Shown here piece by piece: positions 35,027-46,132 of a DNA stretch of 64,000 bases. The position numbers and the translations under genes are program-made. The stretch's first letter is position 1, and each line of letters starts with the position of its first letter. Location of the stretch: assembly GCF_019737615.1 (NCBI RefSeq), contig NZ_JAHKKS010000008.1:154901-218900 (forward strand), given 5' to 3'. Under the pieces are notes generated by a model. That model had not been told where the DNA came from, did not search any database, and saw only the letters and a list, made by a program, of their open reading frames with translations. This DNA is from Sphingobium xanthum (GTDB lineage Bacteria; Pseudomonadota; Alphaproteobacteria; Sphingomonadales; Sphingomonadaceae).

Positions 35027-35512
35027 TCATTCCTGCGCGCCGAGCGCGACGCGGGCAAGCACCCGGTCGGCGACGATCTCGGTCAGCCGCTCGAGCGCGC
35101 TGTCTTCCGCCGCGACGGTTGCATATTCGCTCGACGCCACGTCGATACCCGCGTCCCAGCCCGTGGTTTCGTCAAGCACGGTCTGGCCATTGCTGTTGTC
35201 GACCAGCTGATAACGCGCGCGCAGGGTGCGACGCTCGCGCGTCACCGTGTCGTCGGCACGCACGCCGAGGCCCTCGATACGATCATCGAGCTGCACCTTG
35301 AGCAGATAGCGCGGGCTGCCTTCGCCCATGGTCTTCAGCCGGTCTTCCAGCGCATTGCGCATCAACCAGCCGCCCTTGCCGGGAATCGCCTCGATCGAGA
35401 CGCTGGCCAGTGCCTGCGCTGCCTCGCCGCTGCGCCCGCCCGCATAGAGCGGCTTGAGACCGCAGCCCGAAAGGCTCGCGAGCAGCAGGAGCGGGAGGGC
35501 GGCGTGGCGCAT
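35027..35512 (-). CDS. lptE: LPS-assembly lipoprotein LptE
   Basis: A 161-residue outer-membrane lipoprotein that plugs the LptD barrel during lipopolysaccharide export. The lipobox is LSGC (Cys17), followed directly by GLKPLYAGG, the hallmark start of alphaproteobacterial LptE. GWLMRNALEDRLKTMG and RARYQLVDNSNGQTVLDE fit the family. The start codon overlaps the leuS stop by one base (TGATG). Position between leuS and holA strongly supports the call. Confidence 0.93.
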   Translation of the reverse strand: MRHAALPLLLLASLSGCGLKPLYAGGRSGEAAQALASVSIEAIPGKGGWLMRNALEDRLKTMGEGSPRYLLKVQLDDRIEGLGVRADDTVTRERRTLRARYQLVDNSNGQTVLDETTGWDAGIDVASSEYATVAAEDSALERLTEIVADRVLARVALGAQE

Positions 35513-38037
35513 CAGACGACCAGATTGACCAGGCGATCGGGCACGACAATGATCTTCTTGGGCGTGGCGCCATCGAGCGTACGCACGACGCCGGGCGCGG
35601 CGAGCGCGAGGCTCTCCAGCGTAGCCTTGTCGGTGCCCTTGGGGACGATGAGCGTATCGCGGAGCTTGCCTTGCACCTGCACGGCTATCGTCACTTCATC
35701 GTCGACCAGCAAGGCCGGATCGACGGACGGCCACATGGCGTCGGCAACCAGTCCTTCTCCACCCATTTCCGCCCAGGCTTCCTCGGAGAGATGCGGCGTC
35801 ATCGGGGCAACGAGGAGCGCCATGGCGCGGATCGCCTCGGCCTTGGTCGCACTCGGCGCGGCCTTCTCGATGGCATTGGCCAGCTCGTAGATCTTGGCGA
35901 CGGCCTTGTTGAAGGCGAGCGCCTCGATATCCTTGGCGACGCCTGCGATCGTCTGGTGCAGCTTGCGCTTGAGGGCCTTGTCCTCGCTGCCGTCGCCGCT
36001 TTCGCCGATCTGGCCGAACATACGATAGAGACGGTTCACGAAGCGCCAGGCGCCTTCGATTCCGGCCTCGGTCCAGGGCAGATCGCGCTCCGGCGGGCTG
36101 TCCGACAGCATGAACCAGCGCACTGCGTCGGCGCCATAGCGCTCGATGATCTCGTCCGGGTCCACGACATTCTTCTTGGACTTGGACATCTTGACCACGC
36201 GGCCGACCTGCGCGGCCTCGCCGGTCGCGAGCATCGTCACCTTGCCGCCCTCGACGCGGACTTCCTCGGGCGCGAGCCAGCGGCCGTCCGGCGCCTGATA
36301 GGTCTCGTGCGTCACCATGCCCTGCGTGAACAGGCTCTCGAACGGCTCGGCGACGCCGATCTTCTGGATATGCTGGAGCGCGCGCGTCCAGAAGCGGGCG
36401 TAGAGCAGATGCAGGATCGCATGCTCGATGCCGCCAATATATTGCCCGACCGGCATCCAGCTTTCCGCCTCGGCGCGATCGAACGGCTGATCGCTCGGCT
36501 GGCTGGCGAAGCGGATGAAATACCAGCTCGAATCGACGAACGTGTCGAGCGTGTCCGTCTCGCGCACGGCTGCCTTGCCGCATTTCGGGCAATCGACATG
36601 CTTCCATGTCGCGTGCCGATCGAGCGGATTGCCGGGAATCTCGAAGCTCACATCCTCGGGCAGGACGACGGGCAGCTGGTCCTTGGGGACCGGCACGACG
36701 CCGCAGGCCGCGCAATGGATGAACGGGATCGGCGTGCCCCAGTAACGCTGGCGCGAAACGCCCCAGTCGCGCAGGCGCCAGACGGTCGTACCCTTGCCCC
36801 ATTTGCCGGCTTCGGCACGGGCGATGACCTCGGCCTTGGCCTCTTCCACACCCATGCCATCCAGGAAGCGGCTATTCACCAGCTTGCCGGGGCCGACATA
36901 AGCCTCGTCATGGATCGGCGCGGTCTCGTCGCCCTGCGGCGCGACGACGCGCTGCACGGGCAGGGCATATCTGCGGGCGAAATCGAGATCGCGTTGGTCA
37001 TGCGCCGGGCAACCGAAGACGGCGCCGGTGCCATAATCCATCAGCACGAAATTCGCGACGTAGAGCGGCAGCTTCCAGTCAGGATCGAGCGGGTGGATGA
37101 CCGAGAGCCCGGTGTCGTAGCCCTTCTTCTCCTGTGTCTCGACTTCCGCAGCGGCGGTGCCGGTGCGGCGGCATTCCTCGGCGAAGGCGGCGAGATCGGC
37201 GTCATTCTGCGCGAGGGCCAGCGCGATCGGATGATCGGCGGCGATCGCGGCGAAGCTGGCGCCGAAGAGCGTGTCGGGGCGGGTCGAGAAGACTTCCAGC
37301 GTCGAGATGCCGTCCACCGGCTTATCCAGCGCGAAGTGGAACTGCATGCCGACGCTCTTGCCGATCCAGTTCTCCTGCATCAGCCGGACCTTGTCGGGCC
37401 ATTTGTCGAGCTCGCCCAGACCCGCCAGCAGGTCGTCGGCGAAGTCGGTGATCTTGAGGAACCACTGCGAGAGCTTGCGCTTCTCGACCAGCGCGCCCGA
37501 GCGCCAGCCGCGCCCGTCGATCACCTGCTCGTTGGCGAGCACGGTCATGTCGACCGGGTCCCAATTGACCGCGCTTTCCTTGCGATAGACGAGGCCGGCC
37601 TCGTAGAGATCGAGGAACAGCGCCTGCTCCTGGCCGTAATAATCCGGCTCGCAGGTCGCGAGCTCCCGGCTCCAGTCGAGCGCGAAGCCGAGGCGCTTCA
37701 GCTGCGCTTTCATCGCCGCGATATTGGCGCGCGTCCATTCGCCGGGATGGACCTTCTTCTCCATCGCCGCATTCTCGGCCGGCATGCCGAACGCATCCCA
37801 GCCCATCGGGTGGAGCACGTCATGCCCCTGCATGCGACGGAAACGCGCCAGCACGTCGCCCATCGAATAGTTGCGGACATGGCCTATGTGGATGCGCCCC
37901 GAGGGATAGGGGAACATCTCCAGCACATAGCTTTTGGGCGCACCTTCGCGCACGCCGGCCTTGAAGCTCTGCCTGTCATCCCACACGGCCTGCCAACGGG
38001 CGTCGGCAGCAGCGGGGTTGAAGCGTCTGTCGCTCAC
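35512..38037 (-). CDS. leuS: Leucyl-tRNA synthetase
   Basis: An 841-residue class I synthetase charging tRNA-Leu. HIGH motif: [16 protein letters not shown] near residue 42; KMSKS motif: [14 protein letters not shown] near residue 620. The CP1 editing insert is present ([13 protein letters not shown] and the TGTAAEV region). The C-terminal tRNA-binding domain ends with [13 protein letters not shown]. The length is standard. First gene of the leuS-lptE-holA unit. Confidence 0.98.
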   Translation of the reverse strand: MSDRRFNPAAADARWQAVWDDRQSFKAGVREGAPKSYVLEMFPYPSGRIHIGHVRNYSMGDVLARFRRMQGHDVLHPMGWDAFGMPAENAAMEKKVHPGEWTRANIAAMKAQLKRLGFALDWSRELATCEPDYYGQEQALFLDLYEAGLVYRKESAVNWDPVDMTVLANEQVIDGRGWRSGALVEKRKLSQWFLKITDFADDLLAGLGELDKWPDKVRLMQENWIGKSVGMQFHFALDKPVDGISTLEVFSTRPDTLFGASFAAIAADHPIALALAQNDADLAAFAEECRRTGTAAAEVETQEKKGYDTGLSVIHPLDPDWKLPLYVANFVLMDYGTGAVFGCPAHDQRDLDFARRYALPVQRVVAPQGDETAPIHDEAYVGPGKLVNSRFLDGMGVEEAKAEVIARAEAGKWGKGTTVWRLRDWGVSRQRYWGTPIPFIHCAACGVVPVPKDQLPVVLPEDVSFEIPGNPLDRHATWKHVDCPKCGKAAVRETDTLDTFVDSSWYFIRFASQPSDQPFDRAEAESWMPVGQYIGGIEHAILHLLYARFWTRALQHIQKIGVAEPFESLFTQGMVTHETYQAPDGRWLAPEEVRVEGGKVTMLATGEAAQVGRVVKMSKSKKNVVDPDEIIERYGADAVRWFMLSDSPPERDLPWTEAGIEGAWRFVNRLYRMFGQIGESGDGSEDKALKRKLHQTIAGVAKDIEALAFNKAVAKIYELANAIEKAAPSATKAEAIRAMALLVAPMTPHLSEEAWAEMGGEGLVADAMWPSVDPALLVDDEVTIAVQVQGKLRDTLIVPKGTDKATLESLALAAPGVVRTLDGATPKKIIVVPDRLVNLVV

Positions 38038-38088
38038 GATATTTGCCTCATGTCACGAGCCCGGCGCGAAGCGGCCGGGCGCGACCCG

Positions 38089-38544
38089 TCAGCCCTCGCC
38101 GCCAATCGCGCGGCGGCGCAGATCGCGGGCCCGGGTCAGGATGATCTCTTCCAGCTTCTGGGTCGTCGCGGCCTGCACGGGCGCATCGATCCATTCGCCG
38201 TTGGTCAGCGTCTGGCGGCTCGCCGCGACGCGCAGCGCATCGGCCCGAAGATCCTGATCGAGGATCGTGACCGTGAGCTTCATGCGCTCGTTGGTGGAGC
38301 CCGGATTGATGTACCAGTCGGTCAGGATCACGCCGCCGTTCGAATCCGTCTGCAGGAAGGGCATGAACGAGAGCGTCTCCAGGCTCGCACGCCAGAGATA
38401 GCCGTTGACGCCGATGCTGGTGACGCGCGACGCCGCGATATCCGCGCGCGGACGCTCCTTGCCGCCGCCGCATCCCGCGAGCAGGCCGCAGGAAAGAGCC
38501 AGCGCGAGGCCGCTTGTCAGTCGCTTATGTTCCCTAAGAACCAT
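38089..38544 (-). CDS. DUF3576 lipoprotein
   Basis: A 151-residue lipoprotein (lipobox LAGC, Cys25). The mature part shows the DUF3576 pattern: IGVNGYLWRASLETLSFMPF then GGVILTDWYINPGSTNERMKL. The family is restricted mainly to alphaproteobacteria and its function is unknown. It precedes leuS by 51 bases on the same strand, a conserved arrangement that may reflect cell-envelope biogenesis with LptE. Confidence 0.9.
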   Translation of the reverse strand: MVLREHKRLTSGLALALSCGLLAGCGGGKERPRADIAASRVTSIGVNGYLWRASLETLSFMPFLQTDSNGGVILTDWYINPGSTNERMKLTVTILDQDLRADALRVAASRQTLTNGEWIDAPVQAATTQKLEEIILTRARDLRRRAIGGEG

Positions 38545-38899
38545 GTCGTTCCATTCCTGTGCTTCCGGTCTGGCGCCGGACACCCTGTCGATCAGCCTCT
38601 ATAGTGGACGATGTCCGGGGCACAAGTGGCCGTTTCCGGGCGGCGGCTTCGCCGGACTTACCCGAGGAGGCACGGTCTCCTGCCTCGCCCGTCGCGAACC
38701 AACAGTTCGTCGCCATGAGGGTTGATTCCTTTGAGGAGACCACGCAAAGGCCGAGTCGGAGGGGTTCGGCATTCGTCGAGCCGGCCGTGACTGTGGATAA
38801 ATAGTCACGCCGCAGGGCAATTCGCCCCGCTCGCTGGTTCCGGTGCTTCCCTCATGATAAGATTTGTTGTCTCTTCGGAGTCGGATCAGGAGTCTTCAA
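38545..38899. other. Intergenic region with a DnaA 9-mer in a hairpin
   Basis: About 355 bases between divergent genes. No gene is evident. At 38786-38809 the arms CGTGACT and AGTCACG enclose TGTGGATAA (38792-38800), an exact DnaA box read on the minus strand as TTATCCACA. No cluster of further boxes or AT-rich unwinding region is seen, so this is not an origin. AGGAG at 38888-38892 is the ribosome site of the next gene. Confidence 0.5.
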
Positions 38900-39649
38900 G
38901 TGCGTGTGACGAGGGGCATGATTGCAGGACTGGGCGCGATTGCCGCCGCCGGTTCGCTTGCCCTGACGCCGGCACTTTCCGCGGTTCTCGGCGCGATTTC
39001 CCCGAAGAAGCCGGAAGTGCCCGTGTCGCTCCAGATGCTCGGCAGCATCGGATCGTTCACGCCCGTCACCAATGACGACAAGCTGGCGAAGGCCTATGCC
39101 AAGGCCGCGCGCGAATCGCAGAGCCGTGGCTTCCGCTTCACGCCGGCGAGCGGATCGGTGAACGGTCGCTCGCTCACCATTCTCGTCCGCGCGCCCGGTC
39201 GTGCGCTGGAAAGCGCGCGTGGCGAGCGCATCCTGCCCAATCTGGGCCTGGCGCCGGTCGCCTATCGCCTCGGCGTGACCAAGGGACTGGAGCGCTTCTC
39301 GGCGGGGACCAAGCTCGACCCGGCGATCCCGGATCCGGTGATCGAGAGCAAGATGGTTGAGCCGTTGCCAAGCTATACGCTGCGCCCGAAGAAGGATCGC
39401 TTCTCGGCCAATATCCTCGTTCAGGATCGCGAGGCGACGGTGGCCTCGCCGGCGGAAGATTCGCCGCAGACCCTCGGCACCGAGAAAAGCTATGCGGTCG
39501 ATCTGTCGAGCAGCTACTCGCTGACCCGCAACCTGAACGTACAGGCCGGCGTGCGCTACAAGGGGCCGAGCAATCGCCTTGCCCCGACGCTGACCGATCA
39601 GGCGCAGGACAGTCAGGCCGTCTACGTCGGCACGACCTTCAAATTCTGA
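38900..39649 (+). CDS. Putative outer-membrane beta-barrel-like protein
   Basis: A 249-residue protein with a hydrophobic N-terminus (MIAGLGAIAAAGSLALTPALSA region) suggesting a signal sequence. The C-terminal part has alternating strands (KSYAVDLSSSYSLTRNLNVQ, AGVRYKGPSNRLA) and ends AVYVGTTFKF with terminal phenylalanine, as in outer-membrane barrels. I recognise no family. The start is GTG at 38900, with AGGAG 8-12 bases upstream; the ATG at 38918 is possible. Confidence 0.6.
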   Translation: MRVTRGMIAGLGAIAAAGSLALTPALSAVLGAISPKKPEVPVSLQMLGSIGSFTPVTNDDKLAKAYAKAARESQSRGFRFTPASGSVNGRSLTILVRAPGRALESARGERILPNLGLAPVAYRLGVTKGLERFSAGTKLDPAIPDPVIESKMVEPLPSYTLRPKKDRFSANILVQDREATVASPAEDSPQTLGTEKSYAVDLSSSYSLTRNLNVQAGVRYKGPSNRLAPTLTDQAQDSQAVYVGTTFKF

Positions 39650-39658
39650 GAACCAGCT

Positions 39659-40201
39659 TTAGGACCAGCCGTACTCTGCGTTGCGCAGGCGGATACCGCT
39701 TGTGTGCAGGCTGGTCTCCCACAATGTCTTGAGCGGACGTAGATCGGCGACCGGGCGAAGCTCGACATCGAGCGCGGCGAGGCGTTCCGGCAGGTTTGAC
39801 ACTGGCTCGACCCGATTGGGTGCGACGGCTTCTCGCGAAATCCACATGCCGGCTTCCAGCGCCTCAAACGATGCGGACGGCAAGCCGTAGCGAAAGAGTG
39901 TCGCGCTGCGCAACCGGTCGAGCCAGCCCTGCTCGACATAGGCCAGCATCCGCGCCGGACCGCCGGGCCAATAACGCACCAAATCGTCTTCGCCGGTCGC
40001 ATCGGTCGGCCAGACGAGGATGCGCGGGCAATCGCGCGGGAAGAGATACATGGGCTGGTGCCAGGCATCGATCGCCCAGACCAGCGGTCCGTTGAGCCAC
40101 TCCATGCCGGGCACTCGTGCCGCCGGTGTCGCAACGGGGCGCGGGGTGAAGCGGGCAATGTCGCCCTGCTCGCTGAAATGGAACAGCTCCGGCGCGCTCA
40201 T
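39659..40201 (-). CDS. DUF6886 family protein
   Basis: A 180-residue soluble protein: LFHFSEQGDIARFTPRP, VWAIDAWHQPMYLFPRDCPRI and RYGLPSASFEALEAGMWIS. The pattern resembles DUF6886, whose function is unknown. It may be a small hydrolase or ADP-ribosyl-type fold, but no catalytic set is obvious. Its ATG overlaps the stop of the ThiE/TenI-like gene (ATGA), indicating coupled translation. Confidence 0.75.
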   Translation of the reverse strand: MSAPELFHFSEQGDIARFTPRPVATPAARVPGMEWLNGPLVWAIDAWHQPMYLFPRDCPRILVWPTDATGEDDLVRYWPGGPARMLAYVEQGWLDRLRSATLFRYGLPSASFEALEAGMWISREAVAPNRVEPVSNLPERLAALDVELRPVADLRPLKTLWETSLHTSGIRLRNAEYGWS

Positions 40202-40767
40202 AGCGACCGAGTCAGTCCGTCGATCGCGGCAAAGCCCGCCGCGCCGAGCTGGCGCAGAAGCGCTGCATGGCGCGGCCGGACGCCGCCGAGTGCGATCACT
40301 GGAACGGACGAGCATCGGGCGATGGCGGCGAAGCGCGCGGCGCCGAGCGGGCACGCGCCGGGGTGCGAGCGGGTCGTGAACAGGGGTGAGAGCAGCACGG
40401 CATCGGCCCCGGCGCGGATCGCGGTGCGCAGTTCGGGGAGATTGTGAACGGGCACGCTATGCAGCCAGGGCTTGCCGGTCGTGGTTCGGCGATTCTCGCC
40501 ATGATGGCCATCGGCGCGCCATGTTCGCGCCGTCGCTTCGTCTCCGGCGCGGAGGATTTGCAAGCCCCGGCCCCGACCGGCACGGCGGATACGCGCGAAG
40601 AGATCGCGCCGCGCCGTTTCGTCCAGCGAATAGTGCCGCACCACCACTGCCGACCCGCGCGGCAGCCGGGCGATCGCGCGCAGCAGCGCGGCGTCGCTCA
40701 CCCGCTCGTCCGTCATCAGCCAGACGGCGGGAACATGCCTGCTCGTTTTGCCTTGGCCTTGCCGCAT
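40198..40767 (-). CDS. Thiamine phosphate synthase/TenI-like TIM-barrel protein
   Basis: A 189-residue protein with the C-terminal half of a ThiE/TenI barrel: GADAVLLSPLFTTRSHPGA, a phosphate-binding VPVIALGGVRP and GAAGFAAIDGLTRSL. The N-terminal half (VWLMTDERVSDAALLRAI) is shorter than in ThiE and the pyrophosphate-binding segment is not clear. It is not near other thi genes, so another role such as a TenI-like scaffold or damage-repair enzyme is possible. Divergent from yggS by 22 bases. Confidence 0.7.
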   Translation of the reverse strand: MRQGQGKTSRHVPAVWLMTDERVSDAALLRAIARLPRGSAVVVRHYSLDETARRDLFARIRRAGRGRGLQILRAGDEATARTWRADGHHGENRRTTTGKPWLHSVPVHNLPELRTAIRAGADAVLLSPLFTTRSHPGACPLGAARFAAIARCSSVPVIALGGVRPRHAALLRQLGAAGFAAIDGLTRSL

Positions 40768-40789
40768 GGCGCCTCTTATAGCGGCGCCG

Positions 40790-41482
40790 ATGAGCGAGGA
40801 TAGCAACCAGACGACAGCAGCGGCCGAGCGGCTCGCCGCCGTGCGCGAGACGATCGCGCGCACCGAGCGCATGGCCGGCCGGGCGGCGGGATCGGTCGCG
40901 CTCATCGCGATCAGCAAGACGCATGAGGCGGATGCGATCCTGCCGCTGATCGATGCCGGGCAGCGGCTGTTCGGCGAGAATCGCGTGCAGGAGGCGCAGG
41001 CGAAATGGCCAGCGCTGCGCGAAACTCATTCCGACATCGCGCTGCATCTGGTCGGCCAGCTCCAGTCCAACAAGGCGGAGGATGCCGTTGCTCTGTTTGA
41101 CGCGATCCATTCGGTCGATCGTCCCTCATTGGTGAGCACGCTTGCCAGGGCGATGGACAAGACCGGCCGGCGCCCGGAGTGCTTCATCCAGGTTAATATC
41201 GGCGAGGAAGAGCAGAAGGGCGGCTGCGCCATCGCCGAGCTGCCCGCTCTGCTCGCGGAAGCGCGCGCCGCCGATCTGCCGGTCGTCGGCCTGATGGCCG
41301 TGCCACCCGCGGACGTGGAACCCGCGCCCTATTTCGCCTTGCTCGACAAGTTCGCCCGCGACCATGGCCTGCCTGGCCGATCCATGGGCATGTCCGGCGA
41401 CTATGAGACGGCGATCATGCTCGGTGCGACCCATGTGCGCGTGGGAACGGCCTTGTTCGGGGTGCGACCCAAGATCGAGTGA
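40790..41482 (+). CDS. yggS: YggS family pyridoxal-phosphate homeostasis protein
   Basis: A 230-residue PLP-binding protein that buffers free pyridoxal phosphate. The PLP lysine is in VALIAISKTHEADAI; LFGENRVQEAQAKW, HLVGQLQSNKAEDAV and SMGMSGDYETAIMLGATHVRVG are family signatures. FGVRP closes the barrel. ATG at 40790. A 12-bp-stem palindrome at 41532 follows about 50 bases after the stop. Confidence 0.94.
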   Translation: MSEDSNQTTAAAERLAAVRETIARTERMAGRAAGSVALIAISKTHEADAILPLIDAGQRLFGENRVQEAQAKWPALRETHSDIALHLVGQLQSNKAEDAVALFDAIHSVDRPSLVSTLARAMDKTGRRPECFIQVNIGEEEQKGGCAIAELPALLAEARAADLPVVGLMAVPPADVEPAPYFALLDKFARDHGLPGRSMGMSGDYETAIMLGATHVRVGTALFGVRPKIE

Positions 41483-41531
41483 ACGAGAAAGTCGCGCGAA
41501 CCGTTTCCGATCGCCGCGTTCAGCACCACCG

Positions 41532-41559
41532 CAACCCCTCCTCCGAAGAGGAGGGGTTG
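41532..41559. repeat. Palindromic repeat between yggS and the TonB receptor
   Basis: CAACCCCTCCTC (41532-41543), CGAA, GAGGAGGGGTTG (41548-41559): a perfect 12-bp stem. The core matches the two halves of the REPIN-like element at 55365-55477, so it is a dispersed REP-type sequence. Between two convergent genes it could also stop transcription in both directions. Confidence 0.75.
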
Positions 41560-41569
41560 AAGATAATCG

Positions 41570-44395
<2,826 letters not shown>

Positions 44396-44538
44396 AGGGT
44401 CTCTCCTCATTTTGTTTTCCGGCGCAGCAACGCCGCAATTGTCACCGTCATACGCGAACCCCAATCCCGCTGGAAATCCCCCTTTTCGCGTGACTTGTGC
44501 GCTGTTGCGCTAATGTGACACTTGGGCTCGGCCCGTCG

Positions 44539-45207
44539 TCAGGCAGGCACGGAGAAACGCAACAGTCGATCCGATACGGGGATCAATGCCTCGCTTTGGC
44601 CGACCAGCGTGCGGATGACCGGTGCCGCTGCGTCAAGGCCGCCGGTCAGCGACCCGAATGCGGGGATGATGAGCTTGCGCGCGCCCAGAACGAAGCAGCG
44701 GCGCGACACGGAGCGGCCGCGCAAGCTCAGCCGCCACTTGGGATGGAAATGGCCGGAAATCTCGGGATCGCTCTCGCCGCGCAGCGCCTCGTGTCTTAGA
44801 ATGACGCCATCGATTCGCATTTCCTCGATGGTTTCGCCGCCCAGTTCCGGCGCCGGTCGGGGATCGTGATTGCCGGTGATCCAGGTCCATCGGCAGCTTC
44901 CGGTGAGTTTCGTCAAGCGCGCGCGGATGCTCTCGTCCATGCGGTCGGTCGCGTCCATGTCGTGAAAACTGTCGCCGAGGCACCAGATCTCGCGCGGCGC
45001 CGTCTGACCGATCAAAGCATCGAGTGCGTCCAGCGTCGCCCGGCTGTCATATGGCGGCAGCATCTGCCCGCGCGCGGCATAAGCGCTCGCCTTCTCGAAA
45101 TGCAGATCGGCGACGATCAGCGCGTCTCGCTCGACCCAGTAGAGCGCGCCCTGCGGAAAAGCGCGCCAACGCTGGCCGGCAAAATCGAAGGAGGATGCGT
45201 CGCTCAC
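44539..45207 (-). CDS. pdeM: Ligase-associated DNA damage response endonuclease PdeM
   Basis: A 222-residue metallophosphoesterase. Metal motifs are IVADLHFEK, WCLGDSFHD, WITGNHD and ISGHFHP, and the spacing matches PdeM, the nuclease usually encoded with an ATP-dependent DNA ligase, an exonuclease and an Lhr helicase. The start is uncertain: GTG at 45207 or TTG at 45213; there is no clear ribosome site. A perfect LexA box lies 45-59 bases upstream. The Lhr-type helicase of the same system is at 47267. Confidence 0.88.
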   Translation of the reverse strand: MSDASSFDFAGQRWRAFPQGALYWVERDALIVADLHFEKASAYAARGQMLPPYDSRATLDALDALIGQTAPREIWCLGDSFHDMDATDRMDESIRARLTKLTGSCRWTWITGNHDPRPAPELGGETIEEMRIDGVILRHEALRGESDPEISGHFHPKWRLSLRGRSVSRRCFVLGARKLIIPAFGSLTGGLDAAAPVIRTLVGQSEALIPVSDRLLRFSVPA

Positions 45208-45251
45208 CGCCAAGCTATGCGCCGCCGCCCGCCGCCTTTCAATGCGATTTC

Positions 45252-45266
45252 GAACAAAGGCAGAAC
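45252..45266 (-). promoter_or_regulatory. LexA box upstream of pdeM
   Basis: On the minus strand GTTCTGCCTTTGTTC, an exact GTTC-N7-GTTC match. It ends 44 bases before the GTG start of pdeM and 68 bases from the divergent trhO start. It suggests SOS induction of pdeM and possibly of trhO. Confidence 0.75.
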
Positions 45267-45334
45267 TTGGCAGCGCGCGACCTGGTCGCAGCGCCGGTTC
45301 TCATCCGGCCAATAGTCGGCTAAGAGCGCGCGCC

Positions 45335-46132
45335 ATGTCGTCCGCTCCCATTCGCGTCGCCGCCTTCTATCGGTTCGCGCCCATTACCGCGCCCGAGGTG
45401 CTGGCGCAGGCTCTGCGCGGCTTGGGCGCCGAGCAGGGCCTCAGTGGTTCGATCATCCTGGCGCATGAGGGCATCAACGGCACGATCGCCGGGGCGCCCG
45501 ACGCCGTGAACGCTCTTTTCGCCCGTCTGCGCGCCGAGCCGGGGTTCGCCGAGCTATCCGCGCGCGAGCATGACGCGCCGGAGCATCCCTTCGCCCGCTG
45601 GAAAGTGAAGGTGAAGCCCGAGATCGTGACCATGGGGCAGGGCGACATCGACGCCGCCGGTTCGGCGGGTGTGCATGTCGTGCCGGCCGACTGGAATGCG
45701 CTAATCGCCGATCCCGACACGATCCTGATCGACACGCGCAACGACTATGAAGTCGCCATCGGCAGGTTCGAGAGCGCGATCGATCCCGGCACGCGCGCAT
45801 TCGGTGATTTTCCCGACTGGTTCGACGCGCAGGCGCCGGATTGGCTGGCTCAGGGCAAGCGCATCGCCATGTATTGCACCGGCGGCATACGCTGCGAGAA
45901 ATCGACCGCCTTCGCCCGCGCGCGGGGTTTCGGCGAGGTCTATCATCTCAAGGGCGGCATCCTCGCCTATCTCGCCGAGATCGAGGAGCGCGACAGCCTG
46001 TGGCGCGGCGAATGCTTCCTGTTTGATGAGCGCGTATCGATCACGCATGGCGAGCAACTCGGCGAGTCCGAGCTTTGCCTGGTCTGCGGCCAGCCGGTCA
46101 GTGCGTCAGGGTACCACGCCTGCCGCGCGTGA
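45335..46132 (+). CDS. trhO: tRNA uridine(34) hydroxylase, rhodanese family
   Basis: A 265-residue TrhO/YceA, which forms 5-hydroxyuridine at position 34 of some tRNAs. The N-terminal acylphosphatase-like domain has LAHEGINGTIAG; the rhodanese domain carries LIDTRNDYEVAIGRFESAIDP and the catalytic cysteine loop YCTGGIRCEKSTAF. The C-terminus GECFLFDERVSITHG and a CLVCGQPV cysteine pair are typical. Its end overlaps the convergent retropepsin-like gene by 27 bases. Confidence 0.94.
   Translation: MSSAPIRVAAFYRFAPITAPEVLAQALRGLGAEQGLSGSIILAHEGINGTIAGAPDAVNALFARLRAEPGFAELSAREHDAPEHPFARWKVKVKPEIVTMGQGDIDAAGSAGVHVVPADWNALIADPDTILIDTRNDYEVAIGRFESAIDPGTRAFGDFPDWFDAQAPDWLAQGKRIAMYCTGGIRCEKSTAFARARGFGEVYHLKGGILAYLAEIEERDSLWRGECFLFDERVSITHGEQLGESELCLVCGQPVSASGYHACRA

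Noticed and set aside
35671..38604. 977-codon plus-strand frame opposite leuS
   Set aside because: It is the complement of leucyl-tRNA synthetase and DUF3576; its composition is His/Arg/Asp-rich as expected for a GC-rich antisense frame.
44396..44538. Cobalamin or other riboswitch upstream of the TonB-dependent receptor
   Set aside because: The 140 bases contain no B12-box-like sequence or suitable structure.
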